From Variovorax paradoxus B4 (GTDB lineage: Bacteria > Pseudomonadota > Gammaproteobacteria > Burkholderiales > Burkholderiaceae_C): DNA of 64,000 nucleotides. Position 1 is the stretch's first letter. Every line of letters starts with the position of its first letter. This document shows, in pieces, positions 52,041-61,223 of this stretch. The notes under the pieces are model-generated. The model saw only the letters and a program-made list of their open reading frames with translations, made no database searches and was not told the origin of the DNA. The position numbers were made by a program, and so were the translations under genes. The stretch is taken from assembly GCF_000463015.1 (NCBI RefSeq), contig NC_022234.1, positions 1,178,001-1,242,000 on the forward strand. The letters run 5' to 3'.

Positions 52041-53456
52041 ATGAACCACACCGAAATCTCTCTGGCGACCCTTCTCGGCGCCGACGCGGTCGTCACCGAC
52101 GCCAGTATCCGTGAACGCTATCTGCTGGACTGGACGCGCACGTTCTCCGGCCATGCGGAGGCGATCGTGCGCCCCGCGTGCACAGAAGATGTGGCGCGCT
52201 GTGTCGCGTGGTGTGCGCAGCACGGCGTCGGGGTCGTTCCGCAGGGGGGGAATACCGGCTTGGCCGGCGGTGCGACGCCCACCGGCGGGCGGCCTCAGAT
52301 CGTTCTCTCCCTGGAGCGGCTGAAGAAGATCCGTGCCTTGGACGCGGTGTCCAACACGATCACGGTCGAAGCCGGCGTTGTTCTGCACGAGGTGCAGGAA
52401 GCCGCAGCCGATAAGGGCCGGCTCTTTCCGCTGAGCCTCGGCGCGGAGGGCTCGTGCCAAGTCGGCGGATGCATCGCGTCGAACGCAGGCGGCACCGCGG
52501 TCGTCCGCTATGGAAACATGCGCGAACTGGTCCTGGGACTCGAGGTCGTCCTGCCGGACGGCAGCATCTGGACGCGGCTCAAGGCGCTGCGCAAGGACAA
52601 CGCCGGCTTCGACTTGAAGCATCTCTTCATTGGCACTGAAGGAACCCTCGGCATTGTCACGGCGGCCACGCTGCGGTTGCTTCCGCGGCCGCGTCAGAAG
52701 GTCGTCGCTCTCGTGACCCTTCCGGAGCCGGAGGCAATCCTCGACCTCTTCGTGCGGGTACGTGATGCTTTCGACGCCGGCCTGACCGGATTTGAATTCA
52801 TGACGGGCTCCTCCTTGCGTCTTGCCTGCGCCCACCTCCAGCGGCCGGCGCCGATAGGAGGCGAAGGAGCGTATGCGGTTCTGGTCGAGATCACGTCACC
52901 GCATGCCGGTGAAAGCCTGGAAGAAGAACTGCTCCACTGTCTCACGGCAGCCTCCGATGCGGGCGTATTGAGCGACGCGGTGATCGCCAGCAGCGAGCAG
53001 CAGGCCGAGACCTTGTGGACGATTCGCGAAGCGATCCCCGAGGCGATGCTGCGCGCGCACCCGCAGTTCTCGGCACACGATGTCTCTGTGCCGATCTCGA
53101 GCATTCCTCTCTTCATGCGGGAACTCGATGCGCTCGTCGCCACTCGCTGGCCGAGCCTGGCGACTGTGCTGTTCGGGCACGTCGGCGACGGCAACCTGCA
53201 CCTCAACTTCGTCACCTCGGTGCCGATCGATTCCACCGACTTCGCCCGTGCCAAGGCCGAAGCCACGGAAAGCGTGTACCGGCTCGTGAACGACTTCGCC
53301 GGCTCCATCAGCGCCGAGCATGGCATCGGCATCGGCAAGCTGGACATGTTCCAAAAGCTGGAGTCCCCCGCACAACTGGAGCTGATGCGACGGGTGAAGG
53401 ACGCGCTTGATGCCCAGGGGCTGATGAACCCCGGAAAAATCTTCGCGAATGCCTGA
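52041..53456 (+). CDS. FAD-linked D-2-hydroxyacid dehydrogenase (GlcD-like)
   Basis: A 471-residue flavoenzyme of the VAO/GlcD type. FAD-binding motifs are VVPQGGNTGLAGGATPTGG near residue 70 and GAEGSCQVGGCIASNAGG near 135; the C-terminal domain has FGHVGDGNLHLNFVTS and ISAEHGIGIGK. It oxidises 2-hydroxyacids such as D-lactate or glycolate; beside an aromatic aminotransferase, an aryl-lactate such as indolelactate is plausible. ATG at 52023 is an alternative start. Confidence 0.85.
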   Translation: MNHTEISLATLLGADAVVTDASIRERYLLDWTRTFSGHAEAIVRPACTEDVARCVAWCAQHGVGVVPQGGNTGLAGGATPTGGRPQIVLSLERLKKIRALDAVSNTITVEAGVVLHEVQEAAADKGRLFPLSLGAEGSCQVGGCIASNAGGTAVVRYGNMRELVLGLEVVLPDGSIWTRLKALRKDNAGFDLKHLFIGTEGTLGIVTAATLRLLPRPRQKVVALVTLPEPEAILDLFVRVRDAFDAGLTGFEFMTGSSLRLACAHLQRPAPIGGEGAYAVLVEITSPHAGESLEEELLHCLTAASDAGVLSDAVIASSEQQAETLWTIREAIPEAMLRAHPQFSAHDVSVPISSIPLFMRELDALVATRWPSLATVLFGHVGDGNLHLNFVTSVPIDSTDFARAKAEATESVYRLVNDFAGSISAEHGIGIGKLDMFQKLESPAQLELMRRVKDALDAQGLMNPGKIFANA

Positions 53457-53475
53457 ACCCGAAAGCGACTTGCCG

Positions 53476-54681
53476 ATGTCCTCCCTTTTCTCCAGTCTTC
53501 CTAGATACGCAGGCGATCCGATCCTCGCGCTGATGGAGGTGTTCACGCGCGACCCGCGTCCCGCGAAGGTCAGCTTGAGCATAGGCCTTTACTTCGACGA
53601 AGCCGGTCGGCTGCCGGTGCTCCAGTCCGTGCGCCGAGCGCAGGAATTGCTGTTCAAGCGTGGAGGTCCATCTCCCTATCTCCCCATGGAAGGAGCGGCG
53701 AGGTACCGGAAAGCCGTGCAGGACCTCGTCTTCGGCCGTTCGCATCCGGCGCTCGAGGCCGGCCGGGTTGCGACCATGGCGTCGATCGGCGGATCGGGCG
53801 CATTGCGGGTCGGCGCCGACTTCCTGCGCTCGCAATTGGGCTGCACGCATGTTTATTTGCCGGACCCCACGTGGGACAACCACTTTGCGCTGTTCCAGGG
53901 TGCTGGCTTCGACGTGCAGACGTACCCGTATTTCGACGCCCGTACCAGGAGTCTTTGCTTCGATGCCTTGGTCGACCGACTGCGAGGCCTTCGGGAGAGA
54001 AGTGTCGTCCTGCTGCATGCGAGCTGCCACAACCCAACCGGCATGGACCTCGACATCGCGCAATGGAAAGTCATCTCCGGCATCATGCGCGAGCGGCGCC
54101 TCCTACCCTTCGTCGACATGGCTTACCAGGGCTTCGGCGACGGTCTGGACCAAGACGCGGCCTCCATCCGGCTACTCGCGGACGAGGGCCATGAGTTCCT
54201 TGTTGCCAACTCCTTCTCGAAGAACTTCTCGATCTACGGAGAACGTGCCGGTGGCCTTAGCGTGGTCTGCACGGATGCAGCCGCTGCCGAAGCTGTGCTC
54301 GGCCAACTGAAGCTGGCGGTGCGCGGAAACTACTCGACCCCCGCTGCGCATGGCAGTGCTCTTGTCGAGACCGTCCTGGACTGCGACGAATTGCGAACGC
54401 TTTGGATTTCCGACCTCGCCGCCATGCGAGGCCGCATCGGAGATATGCGGAAACGGCTTCACGCTGCGCTGAACGCTAGGTGCGGCGCTGGTCACGACTT
54501 CTCGTATCTCCTCCAGCAACGCGGGATGTTCAGCTACACCGGTCTCAGTGCGCGTCAACTGCACGCCTTGCGTGAGCAGCACGCCGTATATATGTTGGAT
54601 ACGGGACGCGTGTGCATTCCGGGTCTTACGCCGCAAAGCATCGACCATGTCTCGGATGCCATTGCGGCCGTGCTGGACTGA
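53476..54681 (+). CDS. Aromatic amino acid aminotransferase (TyrB-like)
   Basis: A 401-residue class I aminotransferase. [45 protein letters not shown] and the PLP lysine in [16 protein letters not shown] are the signatures of the Asp/aromatic group. In this cluster it could interconvert indolepyruvate and tryptophan. An in-frame ATG at 53449, overlapping the dehydrogenase gene, is the other start. Confidence 0.87.
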   Translation: MSSLFSSLPRYAGDPILALMEVFTRDPRPAKVSLSIGLYFDEAGRLPVLQSVRRAQELLFKRGGPSPYLPMEGAARYRKAVQDLVFGRSHPALEAGRVATMASIGGSGALRVGADFLRSQLGCTHVYLPDPTWDNHFALFQGAGFDVQTYPYFDARTRSLCFDALVDRLRGLRERSVVLLHASCHNPTGMDLDIAQWKVISGIMRERRLLPFVDMAYQGFGDGLDQDAASIRLLADEGHEFLVANSFSKNFSIYGERAGGLSVVCTDAAAAEAVLGQLKLAVRGNYSTPAAHGSALVETVLDCDELRTLWISDLAAMRGRIGDMRKRLHAALNARCGAGHDFSYLLQQRGMFSYTGLSARQLHALREQHAVYMLDTGRVCIPGLTPQSIDHVSDAIAAVLD

Positions 54682-54707
54682 CCGACCGATTCGACAAGGA
54701 GATAGAT

Positions 54708-55589
54708 GTGACCTGTCCAGTCCACGGTACTGTGTCAAAGGAGCCTTCTCTCGGAGAAGGCGAGAAGATCGTGGGCGAGGAACGCGCGCAGCTCGATTTC
54801 AGCAGTTCGATGAGCTATGGCGACTACCTTCACCTCGACAAAATACTGAACGCGCAGGAACCGCTTTCGCCGGACCACAACGAGATGCTCTTCATCGTGC
54901 AGCATCAGACGAGCGAACTCTGGATGAAGCTGATGCTCCACGAATTGCACGCCGCGATCTCCGAGATCGCCGCTGGTCGCATGCAGCAGGCCTTCAAGAT
55001 GCTGGCGCGCGTGACCCGGATCATGGAGCAGTTGGTGAATGCATGGGACGTGCTCGCGACCATGACGCCGCCGGAATACACGGCGCTGCGCCCCTACCTG
55101 AAGCAGTCCAGCGGCTTCCAGAGCTACCAGTACCGCTGCATCGAGTTCGCGCTGGGCAACAAGAATGCGGCGATGCTGAAGCCCCACGAGCATCGTGCGG
55201 ACCTGCTCGCGACCGTCCGCAAAGCCCATGAATCGCCTTCGCTCTATGACCACGCGATCCGCCGGCTTCACGCCGACGGGATCGATGTGCCGGCCGAATC
55301 GCTCGAGCGTGACTGGACGCAGCCCTACACGGCGAACGAGGGCGTGTGCCAGGCCTGGCTGACCGTCTACCGCAATCCGGATCGCCATTGGACGCTCTAC
55401 CAGTTGGGAGAGAAGCTGACTGACCTCGAAGACAGCTTCCGTCTCTGGCGCTTCCGCCATGTGACGACCGTCGAGCGTGTGATCGGCTTCAAGCGGGGCA
55501 CCGGCGGCACGGGGGGCGTGAGCTATCTGCGCAAGATGCTCGATGTCGTGCTGTTTCCGGAACTCTGGTCGCTGCGGACGGACCTGTGA
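54708..55589 (+). CDS. kynA: Tryptophan 2,3-dioxygenase
   Basis: A 293-residue heme dioxygenase that opens the indole ring of tryptophan to give N-formylkynurenine. GTG start with AAGGAGA six bases upstream. Active-site residues by my count: H66 ([11 protein letters not shown]), R128 ([13 protein letters not shown]) and the heme ligand H251 ([13 protein letters not shown]), each 11 positions after the H55, R117 and H240 of the Xanthomonas enzyme. GTGA overlap with the RidA gene. Confidence 0.92.
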   Translation: MTCPVHGTVSKEPSLGEGEKIVGEERAQLDFSSSMSYGDYLHLDKILNAQEPLSPDHNEMLFIVQHQTSELWMKLMLHELHAAISEIAAGRMQQAFKMLARVTRIMEQLVNAWDVLATMTPPEYTALRPYLKQSSGFQSYQYRCIEFALGNKNAAMLKPHEHRADLLATVRKAHESPSLYDHAIRRLHADGIDVPAESLERDWTQPYTANEGVCQAWLTVYRNPDRHWTLYQLGEKLTDLEDSFRLWRFRHVTTVERVIGFKRGTGGTGGVSYLRKMLDVVLFPELWSLRTDL

Positions 55590-55972
55590 CGGCGGGCGAG
55601 ATGAAGGAAGTGCTGGATGTCGGCCTGCCGCCGCTCGGGCAGCCCTTTTCATGGGCGGTGCGCAGCAAAGGGATGATTTTCACGGCCCACGGGCCGGTGA
55701 ACACGGACGGGACAGTGAGCACTGGCCCCGTCGAGGAACAGGCGCGCATCACGCTCGCGAACCTCCGGCGTGCCATGCAGGCAGCGGGTGGCGGGCTCGA
55801 GCACGTCTGCCAGGTGCTGATCTACATGACCGACATGTCGGACATGAAGGCGATCGACGGCGTTTACAGGGATTTCTTCGAGGCGCCATACCCCAATCGC
55901 TCCAGTGTCGCAGTGTCCTCCCTGGCGGTGCCCGGCATGAAGATCGAGATCGTTGCCTACGCGATGCTGTGA
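55586..55972 (+). CDS. RidA-family enamine/imine deaminase
   Basis: A 128-residue protein with the RidA catalytic arginine (R105, PNRSSVAV) and the pattern [16 protein letters not shown] and [11 protein letters not shown]. RidA proteins hydrolyse reactive enamines released by PLP enzymes, which fits the aminotransferase upstream. GTG start; stop TGA shares its last base with the next ATG. Confidence 0.85.
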   Translation: MTAGEMKEVLDVGLPPLGQPFSWAVRSKGMIFTAHGPVNTDGTVSTGPVEEQARITLANLRRAMQAAGGGLEHVCQVLIYMTDMSDMKAIDGVYRDFFEAPYPNRSSVAVSSLAVPGMKIEIVAYAML

Positions 55973-56304
55973 TGGAGAAAGAGCCGGACTACAGGTTCTC
56001 GCTCGCCAACGAGAGGACGTTCCTGGCATGGATCCGCACTGCGCTTGCCGTGCTTGCCGGTGGCATGCTTTTCTACCAGTTCGCAGCGCGTATCGAGCCA
56101 CGATGGCTGGTCGATGCAGTGGCGATCGGCTCGTCCATCGTGGGTGGGCTGGTCGCAGTCGCGGCGTACTGCGGCTGGTGCGTTAACCAGGCCGCCATGC
56201 GCCGGGAACAGCCATTGCCCCGCTCGCTGCTGTTGCCTGCGATGGCCGCCTTCTCCGTCACGGTCTGCGGCGTGGCAGTCCTGTTGCTTCTTTCACAGGC
56301 ATGA
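55972..56304 (+). CDS. DUF202 membrane protein, YidH-like
   Basis: A 110-residue protein starting EPDYRFSLANERTFLAWIRT, the hallmark of DUF202, with about three membrane segments. Function unknown. Overlaps RidA by one base and is followed by a second DUF202 gene (ATGA). Confidence 0.85.
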   Translation: MEKEPDYRFSLANERTFLAWIRTALAVLAGGMLFYQFAARIEPRWLVDAVAIGSSIVGGLVAVAAYCGWCVNQAAMRREQPLPRSLLLPAMAAFSVTVCGVAVLLLLSQA

Positions 56305-56609
56305 GCCGCGATCCGGGGCTGCAGCCTGAGAGGACCCGGCTGGCCTGGACGCGAACAGGGGTGGCGATGGCAGCCAATGCTCTGCTCCTCCTGAAGGCCG
56401 GCATCAGCGGGCAGCACGCGGTTTTGTTCGTGTCTGCGGCCATCGTGGGCATCGTTGCCGCTGCATTCGTTGCCGTCGGGGACTGCCGGTCCCTGCGATT
56501 GGCTGCTGCACCTGTTGCGGTGGGCACGTGGATGATGTGGATGGTGTCGAGTGTCGCCGTGATGGTGGCAGCGTCCTCTGTCTGCTGCGTGGTTCTGGGA
56601 ATGCGGTGA
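56301..56609 (+). CDS. DUF202 membrane protein, YidG-like
   Basis: A 102-residue protein with LQPERTRLAWTRTGVAMAAN and three hydrophobic segments. Forms a pair with the previous gene, as yidG and yidH do in E. coli. Last gene of the operon. Confidence 0.83.
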   Translation: MSRDPGLQPERTRLAWTRTGVAMAANALLLLKAGISGQHAVLFVSAAIVGIVAAAFVAVGDCRSLRLAAAPVAVGTWMMWMVSSVAVMVAASSVCCVVLGMR

Positions 56610-56645
56610 GGGCCGCCGCAGCGCTGGCGGAACGGGCCTACGCAG

Positions 56646-57224
56646 CTATTGCCGCCCCTTCTTTGCCGCGCCGGTAGAACGTGTTGGCTGAGTCTTTGTC
56701 GGCGCAGGCCTCGCCGCTCTGCGCGGCTTTGCGGTGCCAACTGCGCGCATTGTCACATCGGCCGGTTCTCCCAGCCGGTTCGACAGACGGGCGATGAGTT
56801 CGTCGACCGTTTCCAGGAAGTTCACTTCCTCCGGCTCATCCATCGCAAAGGCCGCTTCGCAGGCGGCCTGGATGGCGACGGTGAGCTGCTCGAATCTCTT
56901 CCTGCCCTGGCTCGTCAAATCGATCTGGGCCAGCCGTCGGTCATTTTCGTTGCGCACACTTCGTACCAAGCCTCGATCGGCCATCTGGGCGATCGAGCGG
57001 CTCAACGACGACTGCGGCAACATCGTGAAGTCCGCGATCCCGTTGAGATGGCTCGGCCCCTGCTTGGCGAGGCTGAGGTAAACACGCCATTGTGCGATGG
57101 TGACGTCCGCTTCCACCAGCACCGAGGCGAGGAGTTCCTGCGTCAGCCGCGAGAGCACGGACAGCTTGTACGGCAGGAAGCCTGCCAAGTCGAACGGGTG
57201 TTCTGTGGACCGCTGCATATTCAT
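56646..57224 (-). CDS. MarR-family regulator
   Basis: A 192-residue MarR protein: ADVTIAQWRVYLSLAKQGPS, LNGIADFTMLPQSSLSRSIA, and wing LVRSVRNENDRRLAQIDLTS. The last 35 residues are a basic Arg/Pro/Ala/Lys tail that could add non-specific DNA binding. It converges on the DUF202 genes and is divergent from the porin gene. Confidence 0.87.
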   Translation of the reverse strand: MNMQRSTEHPFDLAGFLPYKLSVLSRLTQELLASVLVEADVTIAQWRVYLSLAKQGPSHLNGIADFTMLPQSSLSRSIAQMADRGLVRSVRNENDRRLAQIDLTSQGRKRFEQLTVAIQAACEAAFAMDEPEEVNFLETVDELIARLSNRLGEPADVTMRAVGTAKPRRAARPAPTKTQPTRSTGAAKKGRQ

Positions 57225-57242
57225 CCAGCCATTGTCCGCGAC

Positions 57243-57309
57243 CGATCCGGTTTCCGTATCGCTCGCTCCTCAAAACTCATTTCCGCCGTTCAACCGGACT
57301 TCCTAGACT
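57243..57309 (+). promoter_or_regulatory. LysR-type promoter 3 of the catabolic regulon
   Basis: CGATCCGG-TTT-CCGTATCG (one mismatch), then a TTCCGC -35 (57281-57286) and TAGACT -10 (57304-57309). GATCC starts 60 bases before the -10. It faces the porin gene and lies 20 bases from the MarR start on the other side. Confidence 0.55.
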
Positions 57310-57343
57310 GCGCCTCCACAACAACATCTTTCGAGGGGCAAAG

Positions 57344-58468
57344 TTGAACAAGGTTCTTTTCATCCTATCGGTGGTTGGCGCTTCCGTCGGAACGGCCGCC
57401 TTTGCGCAATCGAGAGTTGTCCTCGAAGGGGTCATCGACGTGGGCGTGCAGCGCTTGTCCGGTGGCGGCACCGGACGCGTGACAAACCTCTCCAACAGCG
57501 GCTTGACGACCAGCAGACTGATTTTCCGCGGCGTCGAGGATCTCGGCGGTGGCTTGAATGCAGGGTTCTGGCTGGAGGCCGGCCTCAATCCCGACGAAGG
57601 CACGGGCCGCCCTACGAACACGAGCAACCAATCCAGCGGCGTGGCCGGCGGTGGCGCGATTGTGTTCGATCGGCGCTCTTATGTGAGCCTGGGTGACCGC
57701 TGGGGCGAGCTCCGTCTCGGCCGTGATTTCGTCCCGATGCAGTACATGAATATCAATTACGACGCATTCAACACGAACGGTATCGGGCGAATCGGCAACC
57801 TCACGTATGCGGCCGCCGGAAACGGTCCGCTACCCACAACGATCGTGGCGAGCAATAGCCTCAGTTATTGGACGCCAGCCGGTCTGGGCGGGTTCTATGG
57901 ACATGCCATGGCGGCTATCGGGGAGAACAATTCGACGGCCGCCAACCGCGGCGACGGGGACATGCATGGCCTACGCGTCGGTTATGCAGTTGGTTCGTTC
58001 GACATCTCAGCTGGCTACGACCGGACCAAATACGTGTCGACGGCAGCGCTGGGCGACTATACGAACAGCGCCATCGGCGCGACGTGGGACGCACAGGTGG
58101 CGAAGGTATACGTTCTCTATAGCAATGCGAAGGTCCAGCTGTCAACGGGGACAGTGAAGAAGGGCGTCGCCGCCATCGGAGTGCGTGTTCCGGTAGGTGC
58201 AACCGTCCTGCGTGCGAGCTACGCGCGACTGGATGACCGCAGTTCCTCGGCACTGCGCAATTCGGACCGCAGCGCGCGGGATATGAACGACGCGAGCCAG
58301 ATCGCGGTAGGCTTCATTCACAACCTGTCGAAGCGGACTGCCGTGTACGGAACCTACGCCCACTTATCGAACACGGGACGGGGCACGTACACACTCAGCG
58401 GAGGCGTGACGCCGGCGGCGGGCCGGAACTCCAAGGGCGTGGAGTTCGGGCTGCGCCACATCTTCTGA
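57344..58468 (+). CDS. Outer-membrane general porin
   Basis: A 374-residue protein from a TTG start with GAGGGGC upstream. Signal peptide (LFILSVVGASVGTAAFAQ), then a mature beta barrel with VVLEGVIDVGVQRLSGGGTG, SRLIFRGVEDLGGGLNAGFW, YVSLGDRWGELRLGRDF (loop 3 region) and a C-terminal GVEFGLRHIF ending in Phe, the signature of Burkholderiales porins. Probably the entry channel for the cluster's substrate. Confidence 0.9.
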   Translation: MNKVLFILSVVGASVGTAAFAQSRVVLEGVIDVGVQRLSGGGTGRVTNLSNSGLTTSRLIFRGVEDLGGGLNAGFWLEAGLNPDEGTGRPTNTSNQSSGVAGGGAIVFDRRSYVSLGDRWGELRLGRDFVPMQYMNINYDAFNTNGIGRIGNLTYAAAGNGPLPTTIVASNSLSYWTPAGLGGFYGHAMAAIGENNSTAANRGDGDMHGLRVGYAVGSFDISAGYDRTKYVSTAALGDYTNSAIGATWDAQVAKVYVLYSNAKVQLSTGTVKKGVAAIGVRVPVGATVLRASYARLDDRSSSALRNSDRSARDMNDASQIAVGFIHNLSKRTAVYGTYAHLSNTGRGTYTLSGGVTPAAGRNSKGVEFGLRHIF

Positions 58469-58546
58469 AGGCAATCCTTGCGTATCTGAGCGTCACTGGT
58501 GTGCAGCGTGCGAAGCGGCCGCGGTGCCGTGAGTGACAATCGACCG

Positions 58547-59497
58547 ATGATTTCGTCTTCCGCCGAGCTTCGCAACCACCTCAAGCTCAGACAACTGACG
58601 CTGCTGGCCAGCCTGGGCGAAACCGTGAGCCTGCACAAGGCTGCCGAGCGGTGCGGTATGAGCCAGCCGGCGGCGACGCGACTGATCCATGAGTTGGAAG
58701 AACTCATGGGAGTCCTGCTCTTCGAGCGCACGAGTCGTGGCATGGCGCCCACCGACATGGGGCGGCTGCTCATCCGGCACGCGGCCATGTTCTTGGCAGG
58801 CATCGATCATGTCTATCACGAGGCGGTCGCTCTAAAGAGTGGCAACGCGGGAAGTCTTCGATTGGGCGTCATGCCTGGCGCTCCGTCCCGACTCGTGGCA
58901 AACGCTGTCGCTTTCGTGAAGCGTGAAACACCGCGCATGGATATCCAGATCGTCGATGGCGCGAATGACTTCCTGCTGGCAGGACTGCGCGATGGCAGCG
59001 TGAACTTGGCGCTGGGAAGGGCACCAGCGGCGGGCACGGTCAACGCAGCCTTTGAGCTGCTATTTGTCGAGCACTTCTCCATCGTGTGCGGGCCATCGAA
59101 TGCCATTTCGAAGCCTGTCAGCGGACTTGGGGCGCTGATCGATCAGCTATGGATCTTGCCACTTCCGGGTACCGCGCTGAGAGCAAATCTCGATGTCCAT
59201 TTCCTGAGCCAGTGCGGTAGGTTGCCGCACGACCTGATCGAGTCGACTTCCATCGTGGCGAATGTCGCGCTCGTTGAACTCACTGGTCGCGTCGCAGTGA
59301 TGCCCAGATCGATTGCCCGGGAACACAGTGACCGTGGTCAAGTCCGCGTTCTAGTCGACAAATTGGCTGACCTTGCGGGACCGATCGGTATCCTGACACG
59401 CCGGGGAGACGCGCAGCCGACGCATATCCTGCGGATGATTGAAGCATTGCGAACTGCGTCCCGTGAGTTCGCCGCCGTAGAGTCCGTGTCCCCCTAA
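58547..59497 (+). CDS. LysR-family regulator of the catabolic cluster
   Basis: A 316-residue LysR protein: HLKLRQLTLLASLGETVSLH, KAAERCGMSQPAATRLIHEL as the helix-turn-helix, then an effector domain from about residue 105. It is the nearest LysR gene to the four GATCC-dyad promoters, so it is the best candidate to bind them. A GTG at 58529 is an alternative start. Confidence 0.86.
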   Translation: MISSSAELRNHLKLRQLTLLASLGETVSLHKAAERCGMSQPAATRLIHELEELMGVLLFERTSRGMAPTDMGRLLIRHAAMFLAGIDHVYHEAVALKSGNAGSLRLGVMPGAPSRLVANAVAFVKRETPRMDIQIVDGANDFLLAGLRDGSVNLALGRAPAAGTVNAAFELLFVEHFSIVCGPSNAISKPVSGLGALIDQLWILPLPGTALRANLDVHFLSQCGRLPHDLIESTSIVANVALVELTGRVAVMPRSIAREHSDRGQVRVLVDKLADLAGPIGILTRRGDAQPTHILRMIEALRTASREFAAVESVSP

Positions 59498-59813
59498 GCT
59501 GCCGCACCGGCGCGTCGCCACTGGTCCCCCGTCGATAGAGCCCCGTCGCTGGACGCTCTCTTTTTTCCGGGGACTGAAGATCAACCACGGGCCAAGGAAA
59601 CCAGATCACAGCACCTGTTCAACTTCAGGCGGCTCGTAAGGCCGCGGGTGGCGGCAGCTTCCAACTCCGAATCGATCGCGCTCCTCCCCGTGCCTGTCAG
59701 CCTTCGCATTTCGCATTTCGCAGGCGCACAGCAGACTGGTCGCGCCAATCGTGGCGTCAAGTTCTATGCAGGCTGTAGGTCACACCGTTTTGAACTCGCG
59801 ATGCGGTCGTATC
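59498..59813. other. Non-coding stretch before the last Bug gene
   Basis: I see no supported gene here; short frames lack ribosome sites and family resemblance. LysR-type promoter 4 follows at 59814. Confidence 0.5.
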
Positions 59814-59880
59814 GCGATCCGATTTCGGATCGCCGGCGTCAATATTCGTATTTCCCCATCCGAGCCCGATTCTCTAGAGT
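59814..59880 (+). promoter_or_regulatory. LysR-type promoter 4 of the catabolic regulon
   Basis: GCGATCCGA-TT-TCGGATCGC is a perfect 9+2+9 palindrome (59814-59833). A TTCCCC -35 (59852-59857) and TAGAGT -10 (59875-59880) follow. GATCC to -10 is 59 bases, one less than the other three, matching the one-base-shorter spacer of this dyad. Confidence 0.6.
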
Positions 59881-59935
59881 AGAGAGACCGCACGTATTCC
59901 AATCCAACCTGTATATCTAAGGGCATTACGAGAAA

Positions 59936-60934
59936 ATGGCAGTCACTCTAGATGCGATAGGGCGCAGCACACGCCGCAACTTCTTGGGCGCAGGGCTCGG
60001 CTGCGCTGCTCTTTCGTTGGGTGCATCGCCTGCCTGCGGCGCAACCGGTTACCCCGCCCGACCCGTCACTCTCATATGTCCCTTCGTCGCCGGTGGTCCC
60101 AGCGATATCACGGGACGTTCGATCGCCGAGCCGCTTGGGGAAATCCTCCGGCAGCCCGTCGTAGTGGAGAACGTCACGGGCGCAGGCGGACTCATTGCGA
60201 CGAAAAGGTTTCTGGCAGCCGCCGCCGACGGACACACGCTTCTCGTCGGTGCCACCTATTTGGTCACAGCGCCGTTCCTGTACAAGACGGCGAATTTCAA
60301 TCCTGTCCACGATCTCGTGCCGCTGTCGCCCCCTGTGGAGTCACTCCTCATTTTCGTTTCCAGTCCACAGAAGGACCTGAGATCGCTTTTGGAGAATGCC
60401 AAGCGGACGGGCGATCCGGTGCGAGCGGCATCCCCGGGCGCCGGGACGCTTTCGCATCTTGGCGTTGAGATGCTGCGTTTGGCGAGCGGCGCCCCGATCG
60501 TGCACGTTCCTTATCGTGGCGTGGGACCAGCGCTGACCGACGTGATGGGTGGTCACGCGGACCTGATGTTGGACGGACTTTCTTCGTCCCTACCTCACAT
60601 CCGTGGCGGCCGGCTTCGGCCCTTGTTCGTGCCTGACGAGCAGCGCAATTCGCTGCTGCCCGAGGTGCCGACTGCCGCGGAGGTCGGGTTTCCGTCCGTC
60701 AAGGCGCGCGCGTGGAATGCGATTTTTGCGAGAACAGGCACGCCCGCCGCCATCACGGACCTTCTTGCCTCGGAGATCACGAAGATCCTCGCTCGCCCCG
60801 AGGGCCGCGCCGATCTGAAGAAGCGCGGGCTGGAACCTGCCAAGCTGACGGCCACCGCCTTCAAGGAGAGACTGGCAGCGGAGGCGGCCCACTGGGGCTC
60901 TGTCATCCAAACCGCACGGATCACAATCGAGTGA
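59936..60934 (+). CDS. Bug/TctC-family periplasmic binding protein, Tat-type signal
   Basis: A 332-residue protein with a twin-arginine-like leader (RSTRRNFLGAGLGCAALSLG, cleavage near CGA). RPVTLICPFVAGGPSDITGR, VVENVTGAGGLIATKRF and VPYRGVGPALTDVMGGHADL are Bug hallmarks. It has its own copy of the cluster's LysR-type promoter, so it is probably a second uptake receptor of the same regulon. Confidence 0.88.
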   Translation: MAVTLDAIGRSTRRNFLGAGLGCAALSLGASPACGATGYPARPVTLICPFVAGGPSDITGRSIAEPLGEILRQPVVVENVTGAGGLIATKRFLAAAADGHTLLVGATYLVTAPFLYKTANFNPVHDLVPLSPPVESLLIFVSSPQKDLRSLLENAKRTGDPVRAASPGAGTLSHLGVEMLRLASGAPIVHVPYRGVGPALTDVMGGHADLMLDGLSSSLPHIRGGRLRPLFVPDEQRNSLLPEVPTAAEVGFPSVKARAWNAIFARTGTPAAITDLLASEITKILARPEGRADLKKRGLEPAKLTATAFKERLAAEAAHWGSVIQTARITIE

Positions 60935-61205
60935 TTCACTTTTGAGCAACTCGCGATGCCTGTCATTGGGAGGCGGCCTTACGGCACTGCGCTACGTGGC
61001 AGTAGGCGCCATGAACGCCATGGTCAAAGCTGCGTCATCGGCGCGCTGGTTGTCGAAGCCGCCTTCGACTTGCCCCACGGGCCAGCGAAACTGTGGTCAG
61101 TATCGGCCCCGGCATGCGCCTTCCGTGCAGCTTCGAGGCCTACCCATCTACAGCGGAAGCACCGCCAACGAACGTCCGCTATTCCGCGAATTGAGCGTCG
61201 TTGAC

Positions 61206-61223
61206 GAACGGCCGGTTATGGCC
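61206..61223 (-). repeat. Repeat-like flank of IS1182 copy 2
   Basis: The complement reads GGCCATAACCGGCCGTTC, equal to the right part of the directional repeat. The IS begins at its GGCC. No small gene is left beside it. Confidence 0.5.
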
